DNA of 64,000 nt from an uncultured Bacteroidales bacterium (GTDB lineage: Bacteria > Bacteroidota > Bacteroidia > Bacteroidales > Paludibacteraceae): assembly GCA_900317345.1 (NCBI GenBank), contig ONGK01000006.1, positions 1 to 64,000 on the forward strand. The letters are read 5' to 3'. This document shows positions 23,170 through 31,677 of the stretch, piece after piece. A program made the translations under genes and the position numbers. Numbering within the stretch: the stretch's first letter is position 1; each line of letters starts with the position of its first letter. The notes beneath the pieces are model-generated. The model was not told where the DNA came from. It did no database searches and worked only from the letters and a program-made list of their open reading frames with translations.

Positions 23170-24449
23170 TATAAATCTTTAATTTGAGCACATTTATCGG
23201 GCTTTGATTCGTGCAGGTTGAAAATATACTTATGCTCTTTGGCCCAAGCGGCATGTGCGGCTTCAAGCGTTTTATATTTTTTCTTGCCGCGATACAATTT
23301 TCCACCAAAATAACTGACAATAAAATAGTCTTCTTTATATGGTTTTAGCACATAATACTCCCCATCGTTACTAAACGGCGCAATATACTCATACGTAGTA
23401 CAAACACTGTATTTCGACCATGTATTTTCCTTATAGTCATATGCTCTTCCGCCATACGAGTACAACTGATAGTATGTCCGTCCGGTATCCGAATAGTGAC
23501 CTGTAGCGATGATGTTATTTCGGTAATAGTCATAATGTCCGGTTCTCAGGATAGGCTGTGAAGTCGGAGAATTAGAGGCATGTAGCGCACCGTCACATTC
23601 GATGAATAGAACATCGCCGGACATCGCCGGAAAAGAGATGTTTCTGCCATGGCAAATTAATGAGCCATGTGGATTAAGTACGTACGAAGTACCATCATAC
23701 ATCTCCAGCAGAATCACCCTTCCTTCACCATATAATCGCACATCCTTTATGTTGTGGCAATCAAAGCCTCCGAATAAATCTACCATATATAAATCTTCAG
23801 AATATTCACCAAGCTCGTTAATGAACATACGCCATTCTACACGACCATTCTCTAATCGTTTCCCAAGAAAATAAGCCGGCAGATTGTGACGTGAAGAATA
23901 TACAACTATGTCCGCTTTGTAGGCAGAGTCGCTCTTCTGAAGGTTGATGCTATTCCCGAATAATTCAGATAGCGAGTTGGGTTCAGGAAACAACACTTTA
24001 TGCTCATCGATACTGGAGAAGATCGGAACGGGCTGCACTTGCGGATTGCTATCTATGAAGTTGTTATACGACTCTGTTTCGCGATCTCTACGCTCATCTC
24101 TTGCGCGCCATTTACTAGCAGTTTCTTCATCCCTGCGACGAGATTCTTCACGAACTCGCTTGTGTATTTCTGCTCTGCGTTTTTCCGCTTCTTCTATAGC
24201 TTCTCTCCTGCGTTTTTCTGCGGGCGTTTCCTGTTCTTGCGCGGGGGTGTAGTCCTTGAGGTGCGTAGATTGCTGCGGTTGAGATTCTTCTTCCTCCTCT
24301 GTATCCACAGGTGTCGGGTCAGGCACAGGAGGCACATATACATCGTGTATCGATTGTCCGGCTATATGTTCCAATTGTCCCAGCGCCGATTGCGCACACA
24401 GCGATACCGGTAAGAGCAAAGCTGCCAATATAAACAAGTTCTTTTTCAT
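23169..24449 (-). CDS. Secreted protein with charged coiled coil, unknown function
   Basis: 426 residues: signal peptide (1-19), an acidic/proline linker ('PPVPDPTPVDTEEEEESQ'), a highly charged helix of about 60 residues (about 75-135, Arg/Glu-rich), then a beta-rich C-terminal domain with repeated Tyr-Gly strands ('TGHYDYYRNNIIATGHYSD', 'SYGGRAYDYKENTW'). Not recognised as a known family. Third of four genes in an envelope operon (6 bp after the upstream lipoprotein). Confidence 0.65.
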   Translation of the reverse strand: MKKNLFILAALLLPVSLCAQSALGQLEHIAGQSIHDVYVPPVPDPTPVDTEEEEESQPQQSTHLKDYTPAQEQETPAEKRRREAIEEAEKRRAEIHKRVREESRRRDEETASKWRARDERRDRETESYNNFIDSNPQVQPVPIFSSIDEHKVLFPEPNSLSELFGNSINLQKSDSAYKADIVVYSSRHNLPAYFLGKRLENGRVEWRMFINELGEYSEDLYMVDLFGGFDCHNIKDVRLYGEGRVILLEMYDGTSYVLNPHGSLICHGRNISFPAMSGDVLFIECDGALHASNSPTSQPILRTGHYDYYRNNIIATGHYSDTGRTYYQLYSYGGRAYDYKENTWSKYSVCTTYEYIAPFSNDGEYYVLKPYKEDYFIVSYFGGKLYRGKKKYKTLEAAHAAWAKEHKYIFNLHESKPDKCAQIKDL

Positions 24450-24455
24450 GGCTTA

Positions 24456-25379
24456 TTAATAATCAGCGTGGATATAGTTTTCAAAATCCGCATAGTCTTT
24501 GTCTGAGAAGAAATCGACATCCGACGCAACGATAACATACTCACCGGTCAAGGCATTGTTGATGGCTTTCTCATTCCATGCTACACAGGAGGAATTATGA
24601 TCCACATATTGGATGTGTACGGGTGCTTCTCTCTTAACGGCACCCCATTTCCTATAAGCTGTATAATGAATAACACTTCCGTCTGAAGTCGTCATTTCGG
24701 ACTTCCCCACAGCAACAGATTTGCTCAGGCTGTCACGCAGGATGGTATTCTCATGCGATAAGATGGTGTACTGTGTGCTACCATTCATATACACGGCGCA
24801 AATCTCGCTCGGACGCCAGTGGTCGTTGCCTAAGCACAACGCCACATACGCTTTCGTGCCGTCCATAAAGCACTCGTCTTTGACTTCAATGAATGCGAAC
24901 GGTGGTTCGAAATCTGCCCACCAGTTATCTTGGCTCAACTGTACAGGCAATATACCACCGTTGCGAATCCAATAGAGTTCACGTTTGCCCGTTTCTCGGC
25001 TATAGGCGGTAAAGAAAAGTCGTACTCCGTCCGGCGTCGGCACCAGCTCGCTGGCAAAAGGCATGTTGTCCACCACGGCTTTGGTGTCCTCGTCCACTTC
25101 CGGAAGCATCGTCAGTTCACCTTCTAAGAAATCGAACCATTTCTTCTCGTCCACATATACCGGCGCGGAGAGCGAAGCGTCTTCCAATATCTCCGCCTTC
25201 ACGGGGTCAGCATTGCGCATATAGAAGATATTGATATGATTGCCGTCCACCACCATTTGCGGGTTCGAGATATAGACGGGTTCCGATCCGTCACTTGGCG
25301 TCACAGGCCGCTCTTTCGGCGCACAGGCAAAAAGACACAGACCTAACAGCAGAATAGATGTGCGAAGGATAGTTTTCAT
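24456..25379 (-). CDS. Lipoprotein of unknown function
   Basis: 307 residues with a lipoprotein signal ('LLLGLCLFACAPK', lipobox Cys at 19). The mature part alternates short beta segments ('ELVPTPDGVRLFFTAYSR', 'ELYWIRNGGILPVQLS'), as in beta-propeller proteins, but no family is recognised. Second gene of the operon that starts from 26096; 3 bp after the membrane-protein gene. Confidence 0.65.
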   Translation of the reverse strand: MKTILRTSILLLGLCLFACAPKERPVTPSDGSEPVYISNPQMVVDGNHINIFYMRNADPVKAEILEDASLSAPVYVDEKKWFDFLEGELTMLPEVDEDTKAVVDNMPFASELVPTPDGVRLFFTAYSRETGKRELYWIRNGGILPVQLSQDNWWADFEPPFAFIEVKDECFMDGTKAYVALCLGNDHWRPSEICAVYMNGSTQYTILSHENTILRDSLSKSVAVGKSEMTTSDGSVIHYTAYRKWGAVKREAPVHIQYVDHNSSCVAWNEKAINNALTGEYVIVASDVDFFSDKDYADFENYIHADY

Positions 25380-25382
25380 AAT

Positions 25383-25958
25383 TCACGATTTTTGAGAGTT
25401 ATTATTTTCGTTTTTCTTATGGTATTGGCGAAGCGTGTGAATCGCGTAAATCACAAACGCGAACAAGCACAGACCAAGCACGGCGCCCATGATTTTCGTT
25501 TCCCCCATGAACAGGCACCATAGCCATGCATAATTGAGCGCAAAAATCACAATACCGTAGCCAAGCAACATGCCTACCGTCCGCCATATGGCAGCTGAAC
25601 CCGCGGGTTGTAACTCACCCGCAATAACGCGTTTAAGAATGACGAAGGTCGGCGTGAGAGCTATCATAAGTGATAGCACGAATGCCAACAGCCGTCTAGA
25701 CTTACGCTTCGCTTCTGCCGCGTCGCGGCGCTCTTCGTATTCCTTAAGCTGCTTCTGCATGGATTGATATTGCTCGTTGGTCTCCGCTCCATACGCTTTG
25801 AGGAGTTGTTCGTAGTAGTCTTCTGACTCCACCTGCTTTTCCTCTGCCGCCACGATACTGTCAAACATCGGGTCCAACGGTTCAGCATACGCACTGGAAA
25901 AACACATCGTTGCAACAAACGCAAGAAGGAAGCAACATTTCGTAATGACCTTTTTCAT
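25383..25958 (-). CDS. Small membrane protein with periplasmic coiled coil
   Basis: 191 residues: signal peptide (1-25), a charged helix (about 30-85, 'EEKQVESEDYYEQLLKAYG...' type), then three hydrophobic segments (about 86-108, 120-143, 150-172) and a hydrophilic tail. First gene of a four-gene run of envelope genes. Family not recognised. Confidence 0.65.
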   Translation of the reverse strand: MKKVITKCCFLLAFVATMCFSSAYAEPLDPMFDSIVAAEEKQVESEDYYEQLLKAYGAETNEQYQSMQKQLKEYEERRDAAEAKRKSRRLLAFVLSLMIALTPTFVILKRVIAGELQPAGSAAIWRTVGMLLGYGIVIFALNYAWLWCLFMGETKIMGAVLGLCLFAFVIYAIHTLRQYHKKNENNNSQKS

Positions 25959-26095
25959 GATATTATTATGTTAAGTAGACACCTTTTGTATAATATTTTC
26001 ACCGCTTTTTTACGCTGCAGAGCAAGTCATACTTGGGTACCCTAATTTAACGTCTTGGGCGGGGGACGGCTTCGATTATATCAACCTTTGCGGCG

Positions 26096-26126
26096 CAAAA
26101 GTAATACTTTTTTTTGACATATACAA
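26096..26126 (-). promoter_or_regulatory. Promoter for the envelope operon 25958-22738
   Basis: Minus-strand TACTTTTG at 26096-26103, TTG at 26124-26126, 20 bp spacing. Confidence 0.78.
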
Positions 26127-26164
26127 ATATTTGCAAATATTTAATCATTTTTTTTCTCATTTTC

Positions 26165-26195
26165 TTGCATATTCAAAATGTTTGTTGTACCTTTG
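26165..26195 (+). promoter_or_regulatory. Promoter for the 26241 lipoprotein gene
   Basis: TTG at 26165-26167 and TACCTTTG at 26188-26195, 20 bp spacing; the ATG is 45 bp downstream. Confidence 0.85.
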
Positions 26196-26240
26196 CACCG
26201 ATAATCGAACAAAACTATTAACCATTTAATTATTAACGTT

Positions 26241-27026
26241 ATGAAAAAGATTCTTTTATGTGCCATGGTCGTATTGGGCTTCATGGCTTGTAACAATGGT
26301 GTGGAACTGCCGGCAAATGACAAAAAAGCAATGGACGTAGTTACCGCAGGGGCTATCGATATGCTCGGCGCTGAGCAAGCAAACGTGCAAAAAGCATTCA
26401 CGGATGCCGGCTATCTTCAGGTAACGGAAGGGCAGAATAAGATTAGTAAACGCATCGCGGCGAAAGCTCCGAAGAAAGTGTTAGCGAAGGAAGAGGCGCA
26501 TTCTGTAGATGAGACCTATATCTATGGTCTTCCCGAGAACTACGAGCAAATGAGCGATGAGGAAAGAATGGCTTACCTTAACCAGCTTCTGGCGGATGGT
26601 AAGAGTTACATCGAGGCTGAGGTTAGTTACGCGGATGGAAAATTGACGACAGTGGTAACGACTTATGCAACCGGCAAACGCCCCAAAGTCAATACCGTTT
26701 ATACTGCTAAAAGCAGTGGGATGTATAGCAAACTGCCGAGCCAGAAAGAGATGAAAGAATGGATGGGTGTAATCGTAGAAGATACTACGACTTATACAGA
26801 CCACGCTGCTTTTGTGGCTAAAGTTGCCGCCGCTGATTCAATTGTGGCATACGAGAGGGCTACAGGTTTCACCGAGTATTCTGAAACCCGCATGAGCGGA
26901 TTCTACTATATCAACCAATGGGGAAACCCGGGTGCTGCAACCGAAGAGAAAATGAGAAAAGAAGGCTACACGCCGTATGTGTATGGTGCTTTCCAGATTT
27001 TTGCTATCGACGAGTCCGCCAACTAA
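26241..27026 (+). CDS. Lipoprotein of unknown function
   Basis: 261 residues with a lipoprotein signal ('MVVLGFMACNNG', lipobox Cys at 16). The mature part is Lys/Glu-rich with helical stretches ('LPENYEQMSDEERMAYLNQ') and a C-terminal aromatic segment. No family recognised. Single-gene unit with its own promoter and terminator. Confidence 0.75.
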   Translation: MKKILLCAMVVLGFMACNNGVELPANDKKAMDVVTAGAIDMLGAEQANVQKAFTDAGYLQVTEGQNKISKRIAAKAPKKVLAKEEAHSVDETYIYGLPENYEQMSDEERMAYLNQLLADGKSYIEAEVSYADGKLTTVVTTYATGKRPKVNTVYTAKSSGMYSKLPSQKEMKEWMGVIVEDTTTYTDHAAFVAKVAAADSIVAYERATGFTEYSETRMSGFYYINQWGNPGAATEEKMRKEGYTPYVYGAFQIFAIDESAN

Positions 27027-27062
27027 TTTCCGTCTTTTCTGAGAAAAATATTTTCTCCCGAT

Positions 27063-27089
27063 AAGCGTCTCTCCGGAGGCGCTTTTTTT
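27063..27089 (+). terminator. Intrinsic terminator after the 26241 gene
   Basis: Stem AAGCGTCTC/GAGGCGCTT (one T-G pair) with TCCG tetraloop and a run of T, 37 bp past the stop codon. Confidence 0.9.
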
Positions 27090-27194
27090 ATACCAAAAAA
27101 AAATTTTCAAAAAAAGTTCATTTTTTAACGAAAATCGGCATTTTGAAAAAATTGAGTTGTAAGGTACTGATTATCAAAGCCTCAAAAAAATGCA

Positions 27195-27217
27195 TTTTTT
27201 GACGTAAAGTCAAAAAA
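27195..27217. promoter_or_regulatory. TTGAC-GTAAA-GTCAA palindrome, candidate operator
   Basis: Arms TTTTTTGAC and GTCAAAAAA with loop GTAAA; preceded by AAAAAATGCA exactly as at 21085-21093. About 150 bp upstream of the nuclease promoter. Confidence 0.55.
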
Positions 27218-27253
27218 TCGTTCTATATATGTTGAATTTTTCCGCCGATATTG

Positions 27254-27280
27254 TCTCGGACTCATCTCGGACTCATCTCG
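27254..27280. repeat. 11-bp tandem repeat TCTCGGACTCA, 2.5 copies
   Basis: Two full units and a partial one (TCTCG). A related 11-bp array (TCGGACTCTTA) is at 44961-44993. Confidence 0.85.
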
Positions 27281-27363
27281 TGGTCAATACCTACTTAACG
27301 CCTACGTCATAATGTTCTATTTTTCAAAAATGCACTTTGCCCTACAAAAAAACACATAAACAT

Positions 27364-27394
27364 TTGCATATATGCAAAATTTGTTGTACCTTTG
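27364..27394 (+). promoter_or_regulatory. Promoter for the nuclease gene
   Basis: TTG at 27364-27366 and TACCTTTG at 27387-27394 (20 bp), 22 bp before the ATG at 27417, so the leader is short (about 18 nt). Confidence 0.85.
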
Positions 27395-27416
27395 CACGAT
27401 TTTGAAGATTGATACC

Positions 27417-29603
27417 ATGTGTAGACGAATTATTTGTGTGTTGCTTCTGGGATGGGCGGTGATGGCATCCGCCGTAGACAGAGCGTATTACAGTTCCCTT
27501 GAGGGTAAAAGCGGCGCCGAGTTGCGAGACTCGATCATGACCCTATTGTTCCGCCATCATACCACCTTCCTCTCATACGACTGGGAATTCCCCTACGACT
27601 ATGACAGCGACGGCAACCTGCTGGATATCTATAGCGACTGCGGGTTCAACAAGCACTATCAATACCCGAGTGCCTATGCATGCTGCTGCGATGCTATCAA
27701 CCGTGAGCACGTGGTGTGCCAGTCCAATTTCGGCGGAACTGACAGTAAGAACAAGATACCGCAGTATTCGGACCGTCATCATCTCTACCCTGTGGACGGA
27801 CGTGCGAACGGTCACCGCTCGGACCTGCCTTTCGGCGAGTGCAGCGGCGGCAACCACGGCAACTGCAATAACGCGAGTGTAATCTATCCGGACGAAGGCA
27901 CATCCACCTGTGCGCTCCACGAATATGGCCGCTCCGGCACCTCCACGTTCTCCGTTCCCCTGCCCAGCGGCGGCGGCAAGGTGTATGAGGTGGGCGATGC
28001 CTACAAAGGCGATATCGCGCGGGCGATACTATATATGGTGGTTCGCTATGCCAAGAAGGAATACTGCCGTCTGCCCGATGGCGCAGCGCACTCTTCTGCA
28101 GCCCTCCGGACGCCGAATGATTATCCCGTGACGGCTTGGGCCAATACGGATAAGGACAAAGTGGGGCAGATGTTCAGCGACTCGCTCCATATCAACCACG
28201 GTCTATCTGAATACGGCAAGGCGCTGCTCGTCAAATGGCACCGGCAGGACCCTGTGTCGCAGAAAGAGATTGACCGCAACAACGGTATCGAAGCTGCGCA
28301 AGGCAACCGAAACCCCTTCGTGGACTATCCCTATCTGGTGGAGTATCTCTGGGGCGTGCGCTCGGCGGATGCGTTCCGCAGAGACGATGTGCTCGGCTCG
28401 TTTGAGCAGGCTTTCATCCCCGATGTGAGCGACGGTTCGGGCGCTGCTGCACCGGTCATACTGCCGAACCATCCATCCGTGGTGACGGACGATGTGACGT
28501 CCATCAGCGGCGAGACCACCGATACCATCATCGTCATTGGTAATAACCTGACCGGAGACATATCCATCGCCATATCGGGCAGTACATATTTCTCCACGAA
28601 CATCTCTTCCATCACCCGTGCTGAGGCGGCGAGCGGCAAAGAAGTGATTATCACTTACCACCCAGTTGAACAAGGTGTGCATTCCGCCATCCTGACGCTC
28701 ACAAGCGTCGGCGCCAGCGCCAAGACCGTGGAGCTGTACGGCAAATGCTGTGTGCCCTACACGCTGACCCTCATGCGCAACACCATTGAGGAGAAAATCC
28801 CTTGTTGCGGTATATACGACCTGCCGGCCGTCAGCGCCGAAGAAGATGCCTGCGAGGGATGGGCGTTCCACGGATGGACGACTGCGCCGTGCGAGCAGAC
28901 CGCACCGCCGGAGTATATCACCTCCGTATCGGGTGCCGCAACGGTGTATGCCGTGTATTACCAGAAAGAAAGCGAGGGCGCCAGCACGATAGAGTACACC
29001 CGCCATACCGGGGTGCTGACGGAGGGCGATTATATCTTCTTCTATCAAGGCAGAGCGATGAAAGCGCGCGTATCATCCGCTAACCGCCTCACCTACGACA
29101 GCATAACGGTGGAGGAGGACACCATCGTCTCGTGGAACGACTCGCTGCGATGGCACGTGGCGCCGAGCGGCAACTACTGGACCATCTATAATGCGCAGCA
29201 AGGTAAGTATGCCACGGCCTCACATCTGAGCGATAATAACAAGATAGCCCTGCTGGCCGACGGAACGGACGAGAAAGTGCTGTGGAGCTTGCGCGATACC
29301 ATTCCCAATGTGTATGAGTTTATCAATAAATACAATTTGGCCCGAAGCAAAAACGCCCGTCTGCGCAATAACGGCACGTATGGTTTCGCTTGCTATGCTG
29401 CAAGCACCGGCAAACCGCTGTCGCTCTACAAACGCGGAAGCGTGGTAGTGAACTTTGCCACGGAGCCTTGTCCGCCTTCTGACCCGACAGCCATCAGCCG
29501 TCCGGCGGACAAGCAATACGCCCGAAAAGCCCTGCAGGACGGACGGATGGTCATCTATCGCGGCGAGACACCCTACACCCTAATGGGGCAGGAAATACGA
29601 TAA
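27417..29603 (+). CDS. Secreted endonuclease I-family nuclease with C-terminal tail
   Basis: 728 residues from the ATG at 27417, chosen because it starts a signal peptide ('IICVLLLGWAVMASA') and lies after the promoter. Endonuclease_1 domain at about 20-330: 'REHVV' (96-100) and 'DRHHLYPVDGRANGHRS' carry the His/Asn metal site. Then an Ig-like choice-of-anchor domain ('SGETTDTIIVIGNNLTGDI'), an InlB-like repeat ('GWAFHGWTTAP'), a beta domain and the tail 'ARKALQDGRMVIYRGETPY' ending GQEIR. Expected to degrade extracellular DNA or RNA, perhaps for phosphate or biofilm turnover. trpB follows 21 bp downstream. Confidence 0.9.
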   Translation: MCRRIICVLLLGWAVMASAVDRAYYSSLEGKSGAELRDSIMTLLFRHHTTFLSYDWEFPYDYDSDGNLLDIYSDCGFNKHYQYPSAYACCCDAINREHVVCQSNFGGTDSKNKIPQYSDRHHLYPVDGRANGHRSDLPFGECSGGNHGNCNNASVIYPDEGTSTCALHEYGRSGTSTFSVPLPSGGGKVYEVGDAYKGDIARAILYMVVRYAKKEYCRLPDGAAHSSAALRTPNDYPVTAWANTDKDKVGQMFSDSLHINHGLSEYGKALLVKWHRQDPVSQKEIDRNNGIEAAQGNRNPFVDYPYLVEYLWGVRSADAFRRDDVLGSFEQAFIPDVSDGSGAAAPVILPNHPSVVTDDVTSISGETTDTIIVIGNNLTGDISIAISGSTYFSTNISSITRAEAASGKEVIITYHPVEQGVHSAILTLTSVGASAKTVELYGKCCVPYTLTLMRNTIEEKIPCCGIYDLPAVSAEEDACEGWAFHGWTTAPCEQTAPPEYITSVSGAATVYAVYYQKESEGASTIEYTRHTGVLTEGDYIFFYQGRAMKARVSSANRLTYDSITVEEDTIVSWNDSLRWHVAPSGNYWTIYNAQQGKYATASHLSDNNKIALLADGTDEKVLWSLRDTIPNVYEFINKYNLARSKNARLRNNGTYGFACYAASTGKPLSLYKRGSVVVNFATEPCPPSDPTAISRPADKQYARKALQDGRMVIYRGETPYTLMGQEIR

Positions 29604-29624
29604 TATTTATATCAACATAAAGCA

Positions 29625-30935
29625 ATGAGCAAACAAAAACGATTTATGCTGGACGAGAGCGAGCTGCCCCGCCAGTGGTATAACATAGCGGCAGACATGA
29701 AAAACAAACCCATGCCGCCGCTTCATCCGGTGACCAAAGAGCCGTTGACGGTGGAGGACCTGGCGCATATCTTCGCCACCGAATGCGCCAAGCAGGAACT
29801 GGACCAGGAGCACGCATGGATAGATATCCCGGAGGAGGTGCAGGAGCGCTACCGCTTCTATCGCTCCACGCCACTCGTACGCGCATACGCGTTAGAAGAG
29901 GCTTTGGGCACGCCCGCGCACATATATTTCAAGAACGAGAGCGTGAACCCCTTAGGCTCGCATAAAGTCAATTCCGCCATCCCGCAATGCTACTACTGCA
30001 AGCAGGAAGGCACTACGAACGTGACGACCGAGACCGGAGCCGGGCAATGGGGTGCGGCGCTGAGTTATGCCGCCAAGACCTTCGGGCTGGAGTGCGCCGT
30101 ATACCAGGTGAAGATATCCATGCAGCAGAAACCATACCGCAGCTCTATCATGCGCACCTTTGGTGCGACGGTGGAAGGCTCGCCGTCGATGTCCACCCGC
30201 GCCGGAAAAGATATCATCACCAAAGACCCGATGCATCCCGGTACGCTGGGTACGGCTATCTCAGAGGCCATCGAACTGGCCACCACCACGCCTAACTGCA
30301 AATACACCCTCGGCTCCGTGCTGAACCATGTGGCGCTGCATCAGACCATCATCGGTCTGGAGGCGGAGAAACAGATGGCCATGGCAGGCGAATACCCGGA
30401 TATGGTGATTGCATGCTTCGGCGGCGGCAGTAACTTCGGCGGTCTGGCATTCCCCTTCATGCGCCATACCATCCTGGAGGGCAAGAAAACAGAATATATC
30501 GCCGCTGAACCCACCAGTTGCCCGAAACTGACGAAGGGTGAGTTCCGCTATGATTTCGGCGATAGCGCCGGCTATACGCCTTTGCTGCCGATGTACACGC
30601 TCGGCCACGATTTCAAACCCGCCAATATTCATGCCGGCGGTCTGCGATATCACGGAGCAGGCATGATTGTGAGCCAACTCATCAAAGACGGACTGATGCA
30701 CGGCGTCGATATCCCGCAGCTCGAGTCCTTCGAGGCCGGAATGCTCTTCGCCCGTACGGAAGGCATCATCCCTGCGCCGGAGAGCTGTCACGCTATCGCG
30801 GCTACCATCCGCGAAGCCAATAAATGTAAAGAAACAGGAGAAGAAAAAGTTATCCTGTTTAACCTGAGCGGTCACGGCCTGATAGATATGACGGCGTATG
30901 ACAGCTTTATCAACGGCGATCTGAAAGACGTGTAA
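29625..30935 (+). CDS. trpB: Tryptophan synthase beta subunit-like protein, TrpB2 type
   Basis: 436 residues, longer than TrpB1 and typical of TrpB2. PLP-binding Lys114 in 'LGSHKVNSA', phosphate-binding loop 'CFGGGSNFGG', and 'GAGQWG'. TrpB2 enzymes condense indole and serine or act on other aromatic/serine substrates, often without TrpA. No other trp gene is nearby. It shares the transcript of the nuclease gene (21 bp gap), an unusual pairing. Confidence 0.9.
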   Translation: MSKQKRFMLDESELPRQWYNIAADMKNKPMPPLHPVTKEPLTVEDLAHIFATECAKQELDQEHAWIDIPEEVQERYRFYRSTPLVRAYALEEALGTPAHIYFKNESVNPLGSHKVNSAIPQCYYCKQEGTTNVTTETGAGQWGAALSYAAKTFGLECAVYQVKISMQQKPYRSSIMRTFGATVEGSPSMSTRAGKDIITKDPMHPGTLGTAISEAIELATTTPNCKYTLGSVLNHVALHQTIIGLEAEKQMAMAGEYPDMVIACFGGGSNFGGLAFPFMRHTILEGKKTEYIAAEPTSCPKLTKGEFRYDFGDSAGYTPLLPMYTLGHDFKPANIHAGGLRYHGAGMIVSQLIKDGLMHGVDIPQLESFEAGMLFARTEGIIPAPESCHAIAATIREANKCKETGEEKVILFNLSGHGLIDMTAYDSFINGDLKDV

Positions 30936-30945
30936 CCGGCAGCGG

Positions 30946-31677
30946 TCAGAACCGCCAACCGAGATGGTAGCTGACGCCCCATCCGATGATGTCCCGCTTG
31001 CCGAAGCCGGGAATATAAACGGGGTTCATGGTATCCACCGTCGTTCCGTCCGCACGGGTGAAGAGGCACTTGAAGCGGCCCGTCCAACCCATATAAAACG
31101 AGGTGTTGTTCACCTTGGCTATCTCTACTTGGCATCCCGCCACGATTTCTCCCCAGCAGTCCCCTTTCACGCGGAACGGCTGCGGCTCGCCGGGCGTGCC
31201 CTGGTGCGCTCCCTGCACGGCTGTGCCCAGACGGACACCTATGAGCAAGGCGTGCGGACTCTCCGGATGCTTCTTGAGCGGATTGATATCGCAGCCCACG
31301 CGGAAAAAACCGCCGTGGCCGTTATACGACAGGCTGTCGCCCTGCGTCGTGCTGCCGCCTGCATAACCGAGTTCAAAAGTGGGGTAGAAACGCTTGGCGA
31401 GACGCACATTGACCGTCATCTCATAATGCTGCATCTTCCATTTGTTCGCCGCCGATACCACGATAGGCGAAGCGATATCCAACTTGAGCATCGTGCCCAT
31501 GTAGATGGAGTCGGCGTTGGCTTTGGCTTTGGCATTGGCATTGGCCGGAGTTTGGGCGTTGGCAGGACAAAGGACAAAGGACAAAAGACAAAGGACAAAA
31601 ATGATTCGTCCGATAGTAACTTGTCTTTGCTCTTTTAGCGAAGCGGTCTTTTGTCTTTTAGCGTAGCGGTCTATCAT
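30946..31677 (-). CDS. Outer-membrane beta-barrel-like protein (DUF6048-like)
   Basis: 243 residues. A start at 31677 directly follows the previous stop (TAGATG). The hydrophobic core of the signal peptide ('FVLCLLSFVLCPANAQ') is encoded by an AGGACAA heptamer array; then an Ala/Lys/Asn stretch ('PANANAKAKANA'). The mature part has alternating strands, 'VNVRLAKRFYPTFELGYAGG' and a C-terminal 'GVSYHLGWRF', consistent with a small barrel of the DUF6048 kind. Function unknown. Confidence 0.7.
   Translation of the reverse strand: MIDRYAKRQKTASLKEQRQVTIGRIIFVLCLLSFVLCPANAQTPANANAKAKANADSIYMGTMLKLDIASPIVVSAANKWKMQHYEMTVNVRLAKRFYPTFELGYAGGSTTQGDSLSYNGHGGFFRVGCDINPLKKHPESPHALLIGVRLGTAVQGAHQGTPGEPQPFRVKGDCWGEIVAGCQVEIAKVNNTSFYMGWTGRFKCLFTRADGTTVDTMNPVYIPGFGKRDIIGWGVSYHLGWRF
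31564..31598. repeat. Heptamer array (AGGACAA)x5
   Basis: AGGACAA x3, AAGACAA, AGGACAA. On the coding strand it gives the repeating signal-peptide core F-V-L-C-L-L-S. Copy-number change would destroy the signal peptide or the frame. Confidence 0.9.
31633..31672. repeat. Direct repeat TTTTAGCGWAGCGGTCT, two copies 23 bp apart
   Basis: Copies at 31633-31649 and 31656-31672 differ by one base. They encode the basic n-region of the 30946 protein. AGCGGTCTTT also begins the TTTCTAC elements at 17 and 21 kb. Confidence 0.8.

Larger units (their letters stand above)
25959..26240. other. Divergent intergenic region
   Basis: 282 bp between the divergent envelope operon and the 26241 lipoprotein gene, with one promoter on each strand. 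The minus-strand leader (about 135 nt) contains GGGTACCC and a G-rich stretch (GGGCGGGGGACGG); no riboswitch consensus was recognised. Confidence 0.6.
27093..27363. other. AT-rich intergenic region with palindrome and 11-bp repeats
   Basis: No gene. It holds the TTGAC-GTAAA-GTCAA palindrome (27195-27217), an 11-bp tandem repeat (27254-27280), and a segment AATGTTCTATTTTTC that is close to the reverse complement of GAAATAGAACATT in the 44.9-kb spacer. Confidence 0.7.

Noticed and set aside
25980..26095. Riboswitch in the GC-rich leader of the envelope operon
   Set aside because: GGGTACCC and G-runs are present but no known aptamer core could be matched.
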